A DNA stretch of 64,000 nucleotides from Rhodoplanes sp963724735 (GTDB taxonomy: Bacteria; Pseudomonadota; Alphaproteobacteria; Rhizobiales; Xanthobacteraceae). Shown here piece by piece: positions 45,607 through 55,394 of this stretch. The notes under the pieces were generated by a model. It worked only from the letters and a program-made list of their open reading frames with translations. It was not told the DNA's origin and ran no database searches. Location: the NCBI GenBank assembly GCA_963724735.1, contig CAVRVX010000004.1, positions 82,336 through 146,335 on the forward strand, read 5' to 3'. Each line of letters opens with the position of its first letter. Within the stretch, counting starts at the first letter, position 1. The translations under genes and the position numbers were made by a program.

Positions 45607-46916
45607 CACTCCTGTCCGGCAATTAACTGAAGAGATTCAACTGGTTGGAATTGACGGAATTAGATTTTGTAGAGCGGTATCGTTAAGCAATTGATCCAAC
45701 GGTGTTTTCTCGAAAAGAGTGAGGCTGAAAATCTGTAGGATTGTGTAGAGCGACGCCGCGACACCGAGACGTTTTTTGACGATGGCGACGAGTACATAAA
45801 CGCTGATGGCGATCCAGATTTGCGTTTTGACCGCGTTCTCGTTGGTGCCGAAAAACGCCTTGATGCGCAGATGCTGCTTGATCCATTTGAAGAACAACTC
45901 GACCTGCCAGCGGCATTTGTAGAGCTGGGCGATGGTCAAAGCCGGAAGCTCGAAATTGTTGGTGAAGAACCCGAGGCGTTTGTCGTTCTCTTCGTCATAA
46001 AAAACGACGTAGCGCAGATATTGCGGATAGTCGTTGGCTGACGTGACGCCTGTGAGCCGAACGGTCTGATCGCAGCGCAAGCCTGTTGTTTTATCGACGG
46101 ATCGTGAATACACGCGCTGGAAAGCCGTGTTGCTTTTGGGGCGGATGACGAAGAAAGCGCCCGCCTGCGTCAGGCGGTACAGGCGCGCAAAATCAAGGAA
46201 CCACGATCCATGATAGTGAAGCTGCCGGCTTCGGCATCATCAGGTCGAGCACATTCACCTCGTGCATTTTGCCGTCGGAGACGTGGATAAACGAAGGAAT
46301 GTTGCCGCGCAGATCAATCTGCGTGTGCATCTTCACGGCGGCTTTGGTGGTGCGAAAATGTGCCCACGGAAACACTTTGAGCGATAGGTCAATGGTCGTC
46401 GTGTCGAAAGCGTACACGCTTGTCCAGATCAACGGCGAAGGCATCGTCCGCATAAAGCTGCCGCGCTTGCGCGATCAAGGCGTTGCGCGAAATCGCGATA
46501 AATGCGCCAGTCGCGTTTCTCGTTCGCATCGCCCAGATTGCTGCGAGCGACGTGTCTGCGAATGCCCAGATGATAAAGCTTGGCTTCATGCGCACGTAAC
46601 AAACTTCAATGTCGCGCAAGCTTTCGCGAAAGGTCAATTGCGCAAACGCCATGCACAAATACTGATCGAGATGCGAAAAGGTTTTGGTCGGATAATTCGA
46701 TGGGTAACGCGCAACGCAGCGCCGAAACGTATGAAGTGGAAGAAAATCCATAAGCTGGGCGAAAACCAGTTTGCCGATGGGCATGAGAAAACTCCGGGTC
46801 GAAAAGCCCCAGTTTCTCAAAATCACTTCGGAATCGGTGACACCCCTAAAATCCGTTTTCTTATTCTTTATCAGCGCGTTACACTATGCCCCCAGCAAAA
46901 TTGCCGGACAGCAGCG
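45607..46916 (-). mobile_element. IS4-family insertion sequence, copy 1
   Basis: This 1310-base element is bounded by inverted ends (CACTCCTGTCCGGCAAT at left; complement CGCTGCTGTCCGGCAAT at right) and flanked by a 9-base duplication TTAGACTCT at 45598-45606 and 46917-46925. The minus-strand transposase is split into at least three frames: N-terminal DUF4372-like part (46389-46826), a middle with TIDLSLKVFPWAHF carrying the first catalytic Asp, and the C-terminal part (45637-46113) with the YREK signature in YKCRWQVELFFKWIK. It is a second copy of the element at 61433-63260. Transposition-defective unless helped. Confidence 0.88.
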
Positions 46917-47905
46917 TTAGACTCTAACTCCAAGTGCCCGTTTTTCGAATAATGAGGCAAACACTTCTTTCGGTGTTCGCCAGTTCAATACCTTGCGCGG
47001 CCTCTCGTTGAGAAGCCGCTGCACCCGTTTGATCTCCCTCGCTGGAACGGTGGAGAAATCGGTGCCTTTGGGAAAGAAGTCTCTGATGAGTTCGTTCGTG
47101 TTCTCGTTGGTGCCGCGCTGCCACGGGATCTGCGGAGCGGCGAAGTACACCTGCACCCTGGTATTCTTGGTGAATAGTTCGTGTTCAAACATCTCAGAAC
47201 CTCGGTCGTGCGTTAGCGACCGGAACACTTCCTTCGGGAGACGCTTCACCACTCGCGCGAACGATCTCCGTACCGTCTCTGCATCTTTTGCTTTGAGAGG
47301 AACGAGTATAGTCGTGCGGTAGTGCGCTCGACCAACGTACCGATCGCTGAAGCGTGAGCCTTCCCAATAATGAGGTCGCTTTCCCAATGACCCGGTACCG
47401 TGCGACCCTCCACCTCCTTCGGACGCTCGTGAATACTCATCATATTGGGTATTTTGCCCCGTTCGTCAGTATCTCGTTTCCTCCGCTGCCGACCCCTTCT
47501 TCCTTCTCGCAAGTACGAGATCAGCTCTTTCCGGGTTCACCTCGGGGAAGTATGTAGATGTATGTGTAGATGGATACGTGTGAGACCTGCATATGAGCGT
47601 CTCCAGCATATTTCGATTTCAGGTACCTCGCAATCTGCTCGGGAGACCAGCGGAGCGCAAGCTTTCGTTTGACGATGCCCCACAACTGCAGATCGTCTAG
47701 CCTTTTCTTTCGTCGCGGGATTTTTTGTTTATTCCGCGCATCCTCTTGCGCGCCGAGCGGCAAGTATCCAAGGTATCGCGGCCTCGAACGTCGCAATTCT
47801 CTCCTGATCGTCGTCGGGTCACGACCGAGCATCCACGCGATGGCAGGTGCTCGCATTCCCCGTGCTTTTAAAAGACCGATCCGTTCACGTTCTCTGAACC
47901 CAATG
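46917..47905 (-). pseudogene. IS30-family transposase (frameshifted)
   Basis: Three minus-strand frames together make an IS30 transposase: HTH N-terminus (RERERIGLLKARGMRAPAIA ... DPTTIRRELRR) to about 47515, a middle segment with HERPKEVEGRTVPGHWESDLIIGK that carries the first catalytic Asp (about 47330-47450), and the C-terminus with LTHDRGSEMFEH and GTNENTNELIRDFFPKG supplying the other Asp and the Glu. The stop overlaps the target duplication of the IS4 insertion. Inactive as written. Confidence 0.82.
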
Positions 47906-48098
47906 TGCACATAAATATGGCGGTAGCATACCGGGCAGTTGGAAGTTGAGAGCAGCATTTTCCAAATTTGACGAAAAATTAATTTGTAGCGCGCGCGACG
48001 CCACTGCGCCTCATGCCGTCCAACGACAACACTGAAGCAAGCCTAGTTATCCACTCTCGCGATTTGACTCTTGGCGCGGGTCTGGAATCAATGGACGT

Positions 48099-49889
48099 AT
48101 GACAAAGGCCGCCTTGTATGCACGCGTGAGCACAGACGCGCAGCAGAAAGAAGGAACCATTGAGAGCCAGGTCGCGGAGCTCAAGCGGCAGATCGCCGCC
48201 GCGGGTCATCTGCTCGTCAGGGAATACATCGACGACGGGTACAGCGGCACGCTGTTGGATCGGCCTGCGCTAGAGCAACTGCGCCGGGACGTGAAGACCG
48301 ATCAGTTCGACGCGATCTATTTTCTTTGCGCCGATCGCATCGCCCGCGAGGTGGCGTATCAAACCATCATCGTCGACGAACTCCTGAAGCATGGCAAGCA
48401 GGTCATCATCAACGCCAAGGACTACGTCCGCAATCCCGAGAACAAGTTGACGCTGACCATGTTGGGCGCTTTTGCCGAGTTTGAACGCGCCAAGATCCTC
48501 GAACGCATGATGCGCGGGAAGCTCCATCGCCTGCGGCAGGGGCAGCTCGTCAGCCAGGGCCATTGCATCTACGGATACGAGTACGTGAGAAAGTCCCCGC
48601 TCTCCCCGCCCGCGCTCGTCATCAACGAGCAAGAAGCCGCGACCGTCCGCTCGGTCTTCGAGATGTACGCAGAGGGCACGGCCGGGCCTGATCGCATCTC
48701 GCGCTTGCTTGAAGAGCGCGGGATACCGACGCGCAAGGGCAAGAAGCTGTGGCGGGCGACGCAGATCAAGAGCATGCTGAACAATCACACGTACACCGGC
48801 ATCCGGTACTACAACCGCATGACTATCGTGAAGGACGCGCCGGACGACAAAGGCACAGCCAAGCGCGGCACGTGCGTATACCGCGACCGATCGGAATGGA
48901 TCGGGGTGAAGGTCCCGGCGATCGTCTGCCAAGAGGTGTTTGACAAGGCGCAAGAGCGGCTGCGCGCGGGCAGGGAGCGCTACCGCCAGCCCGCAGTGCA
49001 CCACCTCTTGAGCGGCCTGATCGAGTGCGGTGAGTGCGGATGGGGGTTCTCCTTGTACCGCCGGTACGTCACGAAGAACCTAGTCACCGGAAAGCGCCGC
49101 ATCTACCACAAGGCGGCGTACAAGTGTAACTGGCGGGCGAAGGAATGTATGCACTCCCCCGCGCTCATTCAGCGCTGCCGCAATCCGGAGATACAGACGC
49201 ACCTGCTCGAAGCGAAGGTCTTCGAGATGATCCGCGAGGTCATGCTCGATCCGCTGAAGCTCCGTGAGTGCATGGACTTCTTCAGAGACACTGCCCGGCC
49301 AGATCGCTCCAGTATCCAAGGGCAGCTCACGCGGATACAAAACCGCGCAACGACCATCGAGGCCGAAAAGAGGCGCCTGATCGACCTGTACGCGGCGGAC
49401 GAGCTGCCGGAGCGGGCCTACGTCGATGGCAACGTTACGCTCGACCAGGAGCTTCACCGGCTGACGGCCAAGAGAGCCGCGCTGTTACCCCTCCTGCACG
49501 ATGCCGACGCCGTCAGCGCGAGCGTCCGCGACTTCTGCGAGAGGGCCAGGGCCAGGCTTGAGAACTGCCACGACTTCGAGAGCAAGCGGCAGTTTCTCGC
49601 GGATTACGTCGCGAGAGTTGTCTATACCCGATACAAGGTGACCGTGCGCGGGTTGGTGCCCATCATACGGAAGGCGGGTGTGGGCCAGGATCAATCGAGC
49701 GGGGCTGTTACCCTTGAGTTCCGAATTCAGGGAGAGATCAAAGGCGCGATGCTGCACGGGCGGCGGTCACGTAAGTTTGGTGCCTGCGGTCGAGGGTACG
49801 CCGACCATGATAGCCCGGGCGTTATAGCTTGCAGTCGTCGTCGCCTGCAGGAGCGAGACCAGACCGCTGCTGCTCAGGGGATTGCCTGA
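48099..49889 (+). CDS. Large serine recombinase
   Basis: This 596-residue recombinase has the catalytic resolvase domain first (YARVSTDAQQ with nucleophile Ser11; FLCADRIAREV; GAFAEFERAKI), then a recombinase domain (QGHCIYGYEYV; KSMLNNHTYTGIRYYN), a zinc ribbon (CGECGWGFS and KCNWRAKECMH) and a coiled coil (residues about 405-470). Unlike its neighbours it is unbroken. The last 40 or so codons run into sequence that reads in antisense as part of the flanking RHS-linked repeat, so the original C-terminus may have been altered by its insertion. It could act as an integrase or transposase; no partner ends were identified. Confidence 0.9.
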   Translation: MTKAALYARVSTDAQQKEGTIESQVAELKRQIAAAGHLLVREYIDDGYSGTLLDRPALEQLRRDVKTDQFDAIYFLCADRIAREVAYQTIIVDELLKHGKQVIINAKDYVRNPENKLTLTMLGAFAEFERAKILERMMRGKLHRLRQGQLVSQGHCIYGYEYVRKSPLSPPALVINEQEAATVRSVFEMYAEGTAGPDRISRLLEERGIPTRKGKKLWRATQIKSMLNNHTYTGIRYYNRMTIVKDAPDDKGTAKRGTCVYRDRSEWIGVKVPAIVCQEVFDKAQERLRAGRERYRQPAVHHLLSGLIECGECGWGFSLYRRYVTKNLVTGKRRIYHKAAYKCNWRAKECMHSPALIQRCRNPEIQTHLLEAKVFEMIREVMLDPLKLRECMDFFRDTARPDRSSIQGQLTRIQNRATTIEAEKRRLIDLYAADELPERAYVDGNVTLDQELHRLTAKRAALLPLLHDADAVSASVRDFCERARARLENCHDFESKRQFLADYVARVVYTRYKVTVRGLVPIIRKAGVGQDQSSGAVTLEFRIQGEIKGAMLHGRRSRKFGACGRGYADHDSPGVIACSRRRLQERDQTAAAQGIA

Positions 49890-49936
49890 TCCCGAGGCAT
49901 CCGGCATGCCGCTTTGCTTGACGCCGGTGTAGGTGA
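49881..49936 (-). repeat. 56-base sequence downstream of RHS remnant A
   Basis: It differs from 57611-57666 at only about two positions before the similarity ends. On the minus strand it encodes TYTGVKQSGMPDASGSGN. In both places it lies downstream of an RHS tail, so it marks the far edge of the variable toxin segment. Confidence 0.82.
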
Positions 49937-51050
49937 CTGACCCCATCGATTAGAATTTCAACGAGTTGAGATCAATGGGAGGATCGTCAAACCCCTATGC
50001 TACCAATGAAAAGGTACTTGTTCGGAGTTCGATCATCAAATTCGAAATAGGGAGGTCGCTCGGTAAACGTGGTGCCCACGACATGACCACAGAGATAATC
50101 GTAGGGCGGCCCACTTGTAACGCCTCCATTTTCATCTAATATCTTTTTTATCTCGGCACTCCTTAAGTGAATGCGGTATCGTATTTTATGAGCATGATGG
50201 GATGCGGATCTTCTGTGATCATTAATCTGCCATCATGAAAGTAATCGAAAGGCTACATCTGCATTTTGAATTTCGCAAACATTTCTGCTGCGTTGCGTCT
50301 AACTGTAGAGTAATATTTTTTTACTACATCCTAGCGGTTGCTGCTTCGTAATCTTTTTGCGTTAGGACTTGGATCGTAAACTCATAGCCAGAATTGCCTT
50401 TCCATTTTCCGATCACCTTGACCTAAGACTGATCCTCAAATAGCTCATGGCGTATTAACATCGCTACATATTCTTGAACAAACGCAATTAGGCCTGCTTT
50501 TACGAAAATGTCTGTTTTAATCCACCTACAATTCTTAGTCAGGAACATGAGAAGGCGTCTGCGCCCAAACCGTTAATTAAGCACATCATGTAATCCCACT
50601 ACGCTGCCAATAACATGCCAGCAAAAATTACAAGAAGCAAGGGGAGCGACAGATTTTTACAAATATGAATAGTCTTTATTTCTAATTAACACACTGGGTC
50701 TTAGTTATTTCTCTGGCTTAACTTCTGTAACCACATATGACTTTGTATCACTTATTGTAGGCGCTCTTTCCAGTTAAGCTATCAATTTTGGATTCAAGTA
50801 CAACCAATTTTGTAGAACTGTATCCTTTAAACTCTCGCTATGTGTTCCAGGATTTATAAAGTGGGTAATATTTTCCATTATTGTCTTCGCCAGAGTCCAA
50901 TCAATAGTAACGAAATGTCTGTGAAGCGGGATTGTTATTCCCCTATAGCTTGTGTTCCCTTGCTCCAGTTTACGCCAACTATGAAGGTTTTCCTTATTTT
51001 TGAGCTATTAGTAATGGCATCAATTCCGTTTCTCACGCCCTTTTTCGGCA
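49937..51050. other. AT-rich stretch without genes (decayed variable segment of RHS A)
   Basis: About 1.1 kb of markedly AT-rich sequence between the RHS A tail and the 56-base repeat. No open frame is convincing on either strand (the frame at 50840-51079 has no ribosome site). By position it corresponds to the toxin-immunity segment of the other RHS copy (57667-58490), and is probably its decayed, unrelated equivalent. The composition differs sharply from the GC-rich surroundings, pointing to foreign origin. Confidence 0.6.
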
Positions 51051-52225
51051 TCAGTTCCAATTGTGAGTGTGTCGCCTGAAATTGTAAGCTGTATTTATCG
51101 GGGTACCAAATTGATCATAGCCCTGCCATCTTCGATGACATGCCCGGCAGCCAGCCCGGTATCTGGAGTTGGGGGATGTATGCCACGCACTACCGGAAGT
51201 ACCACCTCCTGCGCCAATCCCCAGGAACCTGACGACCGCTGCCCAGATGGCTCCGCCGTTGTATTTATCCTTGGACGGGCTTCCACCGGAACCTGCCACC
51301 GCCACTTCCACTGCCGCAACCGCCGAGAGCCTGACAGAGTTGGGGTTAGTAGCCCCGATTTCAACTTGGTATATAGTATCGGTCAGTGGCGATTGTCCGG
51401 TTGGGGTCTTTTGAGGTAATCGGGTTATCATTTGCATAAGAATATGTGATTGAGACTTTGCGGATTTGCAAGATTTTGATGTGTCCCAGAATACAGGATC
51501 TTGCGTAATGAACTGCCCTTGCGCGGCGTTGTAGTAGCGTGCATTCAGGTACGACTAAGCCTGACTGTGGTCGTAAATTGCCCGATGTATCCCCTTGCTG
51601 CCTGCAGACTGGCCGGTATTCGTGGTCGCGATCACACTCCCATACGGCGCATAGTCAAACCACTGCGCGACATTAGTCACCCCTCCGATTTCTGACTCGG
51701 TTTCAACGCAGCAGCTCGCAGCGTAAAGCGCGCGCCACATCGCGCGGAGTGACGCTTCTCGGCCGAGATCGGCGGCGACATTCATGTAGCAATTGTACCT
51801 GTGAAAATCACTTGGCCTCTTGGCCGCCGGGGATAGGCCATAACCAGAACATCCGAGACCAGATAGCCCTCTCGCTTAAACCCGCCATCCCAGTTATGCC
51901 CCCCGTTACGCCCCGCCTCTAAGGTAAGGCGGGGTGAACGTAGCACAGGAGATGCAGTGCGCGGCCGTGTACCCGTCGCATAGTGCATCCTTCCGCGCGA
52001 CTTGTCGTACGAATACGTCGTGGACGATTGGCCGTTTGCTATCTGAGTTACCGCGTGCGGCTTCGCGTAGCCGGTGCCGGCGTATAAGTACGAGCCTTCA
52101 ACCGGTGGCACGATGGCGCGCATATGGGTATTGGACCCTTGTAAGATCGTATTGCACGCTGCCTGTGGGGATTGATTCCCGAGCCGTCGGACTCTTCACG
52201 GAATTCGCCTTGTGCTGGTGAGTTT
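51051..52225 (-). pseudogene. RHS/YD-repeat protein remnant A
   Basis: Broken minus-strand pieces in order: SYLYAGTGYAKPHAVTQIANG with TTYSYDKS (a YD repeat, about 52100-52000), VTNVAQWFDYAPYGSVIATTN (about 51690-51615), SYLNARYYNAAQGQFITQDP (the RHS core, about 51555-51490), and YANDNPITSKDPN (about 51432-51390), followed by a Gly/Ser-rich variable tail to 51051. At least four frame changes occur, and a GC-rich hairpin-containing insert lies between the YD and core parts. RHS proteins deliver C-terminal toxins; only the last part of the large gene is present. Confidence 0.72.
51908..51942. repeat. Hairpin repeat CCCCGCCT...AGGCGGGG
   Basis: The inverted repeat CCCCGCCT/AGGCGGGG with a short TAAGGTA-type centre recurs nearly unchanged at about 45205-45232 and 60535-60562. 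Two of three copies lie inside the RHS remnants at homologous positions. Confidence 0.65.
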
Positions 52226-52249
52226 TTGAGGGATGACGCTGGAGGGGCG

Positions 52250-52621
52250 ATGAGCGATCCCGCGATGATCGAGAGCATCAGCGCCGTCACGTTAGCGACG
52301 CACGATATGGCGCGCGCGGTGCGCTTCTATCGCGTGCTCGGATTTGAAGTTGTTCACGGCGGTGATAGGGGCACGTTCACGAGCTTTCGGGCTGGACGCA
52401 GCTACCTCAATCTCATCGCTCAGCCCGCCGAGAAACGATGGTCGTGGTGGGGGCGGGTGATCTTCTGCCATTCCGACGTTGACGCGTTACACGCGAGCGT
52501 CGTGGCGGCCGGCTATCGTCCGGACACGGCACCACGCGATGCCGAATGGGGGGAACGGTTCTTTCACTTGACCGACCCCATATGGTCACGAACTCAGCTT
52601 TGCTCGGCCATTGTCATGATC
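52250..52621 (+). pseudogene. VOC-family (glyoxalase-like) protein, C-terminal frameshift
   Basis: ATG 52250 follows GGAGG with ideal spacing. SAVTLATHDMARAVRFYRVLGFEVVHGGD is the start of a vicinal-oxygen-chelate fold, continuing to ERFFHLTDP. There one extra base (near 52580) throws the frame; the expected end YGHELSFARPLS then TGA lies in the next frame, ending 52621. Corrected length is about 123 residues, typical for the family. As written it reads on to 52738 with a nonsense tail. The function is unknown: VOC proteins include glyoxalases and resistance proteins. Confidence 0.75.
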
Positions 52622-52947
52622 CGACGCAACTGGTGTTCGCAATTTGGCGGCCCGCGGCGATTGTGGCCCGCGTGGTGTGCTTCCCTTGTCAGCGAGTGCA
52701 GCAACTCCCATCGCCGTAATCCTCGCGTTCGGCGGTAAGCTCATCCTTTGAAGGCTATTCATGGCCCATTCGGCGACGCCGTTCAGGCCGCCATCATCGG
52801 CTGTCCGCCAGCTGTCCGCCTTCCGTCGGAATCCGTGTCCGCCTTGCATCGGATTCCGCATACAGCGCCCCAGACATCCCTATTGGCTCCCAAGTAACGC
52901 CGCATTCCCCCACTAATCATGTGTTCGGGACGTAGGGGGAGGTAGTA

Positions 52948-53394
52948 ATGAGGATGATTTTTGCTGCTGCAGCCGTGGCGCTGTGTTTGGCACCATCAGG
53001 CGTATTAGCTCAGGAGCGTTTGGGTAGCGCCGCGTTAGGCGCTTTGTCTGGGGCGCTCGTCCTAGGACCGGTGGGTGCGGTTGCCGGTGCCGCCATCGGC
53101 TACACGGCGGGACCTGCGATTGCCAGTTCGTGGGGGCTTGGACGACGTGGACCACGTCGTTACGCGCGAGTGTCAACGGGGCCTGCTGCACAGGCGGGAT
53201 CGACCGTAGCGACCAGTCGGCCCGAGAGCGCACCCGCGAGCGCTGCGCCGCAGAACGCTCCTACGAGAAATCCGACACAGAGCGCGCCTGAAAGGGACGT
53301 TCACGCGCACGTGGCTCACGCAGAGACGGAGTTCGCGGCTCCGACACAATCGGCCGGCGCTTCGCCTTCGCCTACTGTGCAGGGATTTGAATAA
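52948..53394 (+). CDS. Exported glycine-zipper protein
   Basis: This 148-residue protein has a signal peptide (RMIFAAAAVALCLAPSGVLA), a glycine-zipper membrane-like segment (GSAALGALSGALVLGPVGA ... AGAAIGYTAGP, about residues 26-58) and a disordered Pro/Ala/Ser tail. Glycine-zipper proteins associate with the envelope and are often stress-induced. ATG 52948 has GGGGGAGG about 8 bases upstream. Part of a run of small exported proteins between the two RHS remnants. Confidence 0.7.
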   Translation: MRMIFAAAAVALCLAPSGVLAQERLGSAALGALSGALVLGPVGAVAGAAIGYTAGPAIASSWGLGRRGPRRYARVSTGPAAQAGSTVATSRPESAPASAAPQNAPTRNPTQSAPERDVHAHVAHAETEFAAPTQSAGASPSPTVQGFE

Positions 53395-53538
53395 GGGAAA
53401 CCTCGAAAAATTGGGGCCATGCGTCAGCTGCCACGGAATTGCCCCCGAATGATTCCGGTTCGTTCTCCCTTTGATTTATAGGCGTTCTTGCCGTCGACGT
53501 CGCGGTGGGGGCGTGCCGGAAATTTTTTCGAGGTTCCC
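53395..53538. mobile_element. MITE-like element with inverted ends
   Basis: The 144-base segment begins GGGAAACCTCGAAAAATT and ends AATTTTTTCGAGGTTCCC, an inverted repeat of about 17 bases. It contains no gene. The ends resemble the GGGAACCTC termini of IS5/IS1182-type elements, suggesting a non-autonomous derivative. It lies directly behind the glycine-zipper gene's stop. No target duplication is obvious. Confidence 0.65.
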
Positions 53539-53624
53539 AGGTAAAGAATTCACTTCAGGTAAGCGCGCAGGGCATAACCCAGTGTAATGCCTAGAAATTC
53601 GCTATTCGCTGGGGGGGGCGAGTG

Positions 53625-53879
53625 ATGGCATCAGTAAGACGCGAGCAGTTCGAGATCAGAAGCGAATTCGAAGTGGTCCACATTCCGACCGGAGCCGTTT
53701 TCCAGGCCTATCCCTACAGCGATCCCGCTGACATGGTGCAAAGCGTTAAGGTGAATTGGGGTCAAGCTGGGTCGCCAAAAGGCGACTACGCCGAGCAAGT
53801 TCGACGTATGGCATTGCAGTTGATGCTTGTGCGAGCGCATCAAGTGGCGAGAGGTCGCCAATTGCGTGAAAATGTTTAA
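53625..53879 (+). CDS. Conserved-looking 84-residue protein
   Basis: ASVRREQFEIRSEFEVVHIP begins a compact domain that continues TGAVFQAYPYSDPADMVQSV and ends in a basic helix (VRRMALQLMLVRAHQVARG). I know it only as a hypothetical-protein pattern. GTG 53622 and ATG 53625 are both possible starts; GGGGGGGCGA lies just upstream. Soluble and probably cytoplasmic. Confidence 0.62.
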   Translation: MASVRREQFEIRSEFEVVHIPTGAVFQAYPYSDPADMVQSVKVNWGQAGSPKGDYAEQVRRMALQLMLVRAHQVARGRQLRENV

Positions 53880-54054
53880 ACCGCGAGGCGGCGAAAGGAG
53901 GTAGGAAGATTGTCACTTTTACGCCGTAATAACTTGTTCACCATTCCAAATAAATTCTGGAGTGTCTGCGGCTTGCACGAACGCCGAGGCCCCACCGCAA
54001 ACATACTCAAATGCAAATACTTCGAACACGGGCTTAGAGGTATCCGAGTTCATT

Positions 54055-54360
54055 ATGATGAAGAAGATCATCATCGCCGCAGTCGCTGGGGCCACGGCCG
54101 CGTCGCTCGTGGGCTGCGCCTCCCCTACCGATCGCGCGGTTGGCGGCGCAGCCATAGGCGGCCTCAGTGGAGCCGCTATCGGTTCTGCCCTCTCACACGG
54201 TCGGCCAGGCGGCACGCTAGCAGGAGCAGCGATCGGAGCAGCAAGCGGTGCAGCCATTGGGGCGGCAACAGCGCCACCGCCTCCACCCGCGCCGCCGCAA
54301 TGCGCACGCTGGGGACAGGACTATTACGGCAATCCCATTTGCCTTCAGTACTATTATTGA
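54055..54360 (+). CDS. Glycine-zipper lipoprotein
   Basis: MMKKIIIAAVAGATAASLVGC is a lipoprotein signal with cysteine lipobox (LVGC), followed by a glycine zipper (AVGGAAIGGLSGAAIGSAL ... AGAAIGAASGAAIGAAT) and a Pro-rich segment ending CARWGQDYYGNPICLQYYY. About 101 residues. I prefer the ATG at 54055; the longer frame from 53962 precedes the lipoprotein signal. The zipper resembles YMGG/OsmB-like envelope lipoproteins. Confidence 0.75.
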   Translation: MMKKIIIAAVAGATAASLVGCASPTDRAVGGAAIGGLSGAAIGSALSHGRPGGTLAGAAIGAASGAAIGAATAPPPPPAPPQCARWGQDYYGNPICLQYYY

Positions 54361-54983
54361 TTTCGCGCAGAGCCTTCCTTTGCGACAACGGCTCTCGGGG
54401 CAAGGAACGGCTCTATAGTCCGATCCTCTACATCATCGTTCGCGGACCCGACGGTCGGGCCGGTGTCGGACGACACCGACGAGCCCTTTTCGACGAGTTA
54501 CCATATCGCCTGGACTTACAGACACATCGGCGTCATTCATTGAGGTATCGAAGGAGTTATTCATTTGCTACGTAATGCAATACACGCTCCGAGTACAGCC
54601 GCAGGTATAACGTTAATGAAGGGTGAAGAGAGTATTATCAAGGTGATTAGCTGCTAGCAAAAGGGATACAATCACAAACGTGAAGTGGTTATTTGCAAAT
54701 CCGCTGAGCCGACCCGGCGGGCTTCACTGTTCTCCAGCTGCTCCTGAAGGACCGCCGGATTCGCACCGAAGGTGATTATCTATGCGAGCGTGCGAGCGGC
54801 GGCGGCCGGGCGACAAAGCTGCCAGACGAAGAGATGCACGCGTAAGCCTAACAACATTTGCGGCGACGCGGTCCATTTTCCGTCGCATAAATGAACGGCG
54901 CCTGAAACGTGTGTTACCGCCGCGTTCAAAGTCGTTCGGATACAAGTGGGGTCATGAAGTTCCGCGCCGAATGGAGGTTTCTA
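54361..54983. other. Gene-free stretch
   Basis: About 620 bases between the lipoprotein and the His-rich exported protein. Several short frames exist, none with a ribosome site or recognisable domain. AT-rich segments around 54530-54690 may carry a promoter. Nothing else is seen. Confidence 0.5.
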
Positions 54984-55286
54984 ATGACCCTGAACAGGGG
55001 CCTCATAGCAGCTACGGTGTTGTGGTTGGCAATATCGGTCGTCCCCGCGCTCGCGCACGATGACGACGACGATTATGGCGAGCACTGGCAGTTGCACGAG
55101 CAATTGTCTGAAGCTCACCGACGGGCCCACAAGGACGGGTTCGAGAGCCGCGCTGAGCATCGCGCCTATCACCGTGCTCTTCGTGACATGCACGACGAAT
55201 ACCATGAAGAGCATCCCGGCAGGCACTACTACTCCTACTGGGGGCCTCATTACTGGGGATGGCGATATGGGGGATGGGGGTACTGA
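54984..55286 (+). CDS. Exported His/Asp/Tyr-rich protein
   Basis: This 100-residue protein has a signal peptide (LIAATVLWLAISVVPALA), then HDDDDDYGEHWQLHEQLSEA, repeated His-rich helices (HRRAHKDGFESRAEHRAYHRAL) and a Tyr/Trp/Gly-rich end (YWGPHYWGWRYGGWGY). The GGAGG before ATG 54984 decides the start against in-frame ATGs at 54909 and 54954. Many His and Asp residues suit metal binding, and the copC/copD remnants downstream make a copper or other metal link plausible. Confidence 0.68.
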   Translation: MTLNRGLIAATVLWLAISVVPALAHDDDDDYGEHWQLHEQLSEAHRRAHKDGFESRAEHRAYHRALRDMHDEYHEEHPGRHYYSYWGPHYWGWRYGGWGY

Positions 55287-55394
55287 CCACCTGACGATGC
55301 GGCACGTTTCTTCGACCAAGTGTGCCGCGCCTTCGAGGCGGGAGAAGTTCTCGCTCCGAACTGCTGGATAAGTCGGACGAAGAAGGAAGGCACA

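Larger units (their letters stand above)
45576..47987 (-). mobile_element. IS30-family element, interrupted by an IS4-family element
   Basis: The transposase remnant at 46917-47905 and the imperfect terminal sequences at about 45576-45600 (ATTTTTTCCGAATTTCAAATTG) and 47955-47987 (complement ATTTTTCGTCAAATTTGG) delimit the element approximately. A complete IS4-family copy (45607-46916) sits at the 3' end of its transposase gene with a 9-base target duplication (TTAGACTCT), so the IS30 element was here first. The exact ends are uncertain by about ten bases. Confidence 0.68.

Noticed and set aside
50840..51079. 79-residue open frame in the AT-rich stretch
   Set aside because: No ribosome site, no recognisable features, and it overlaps the RHS tail on the other strand.
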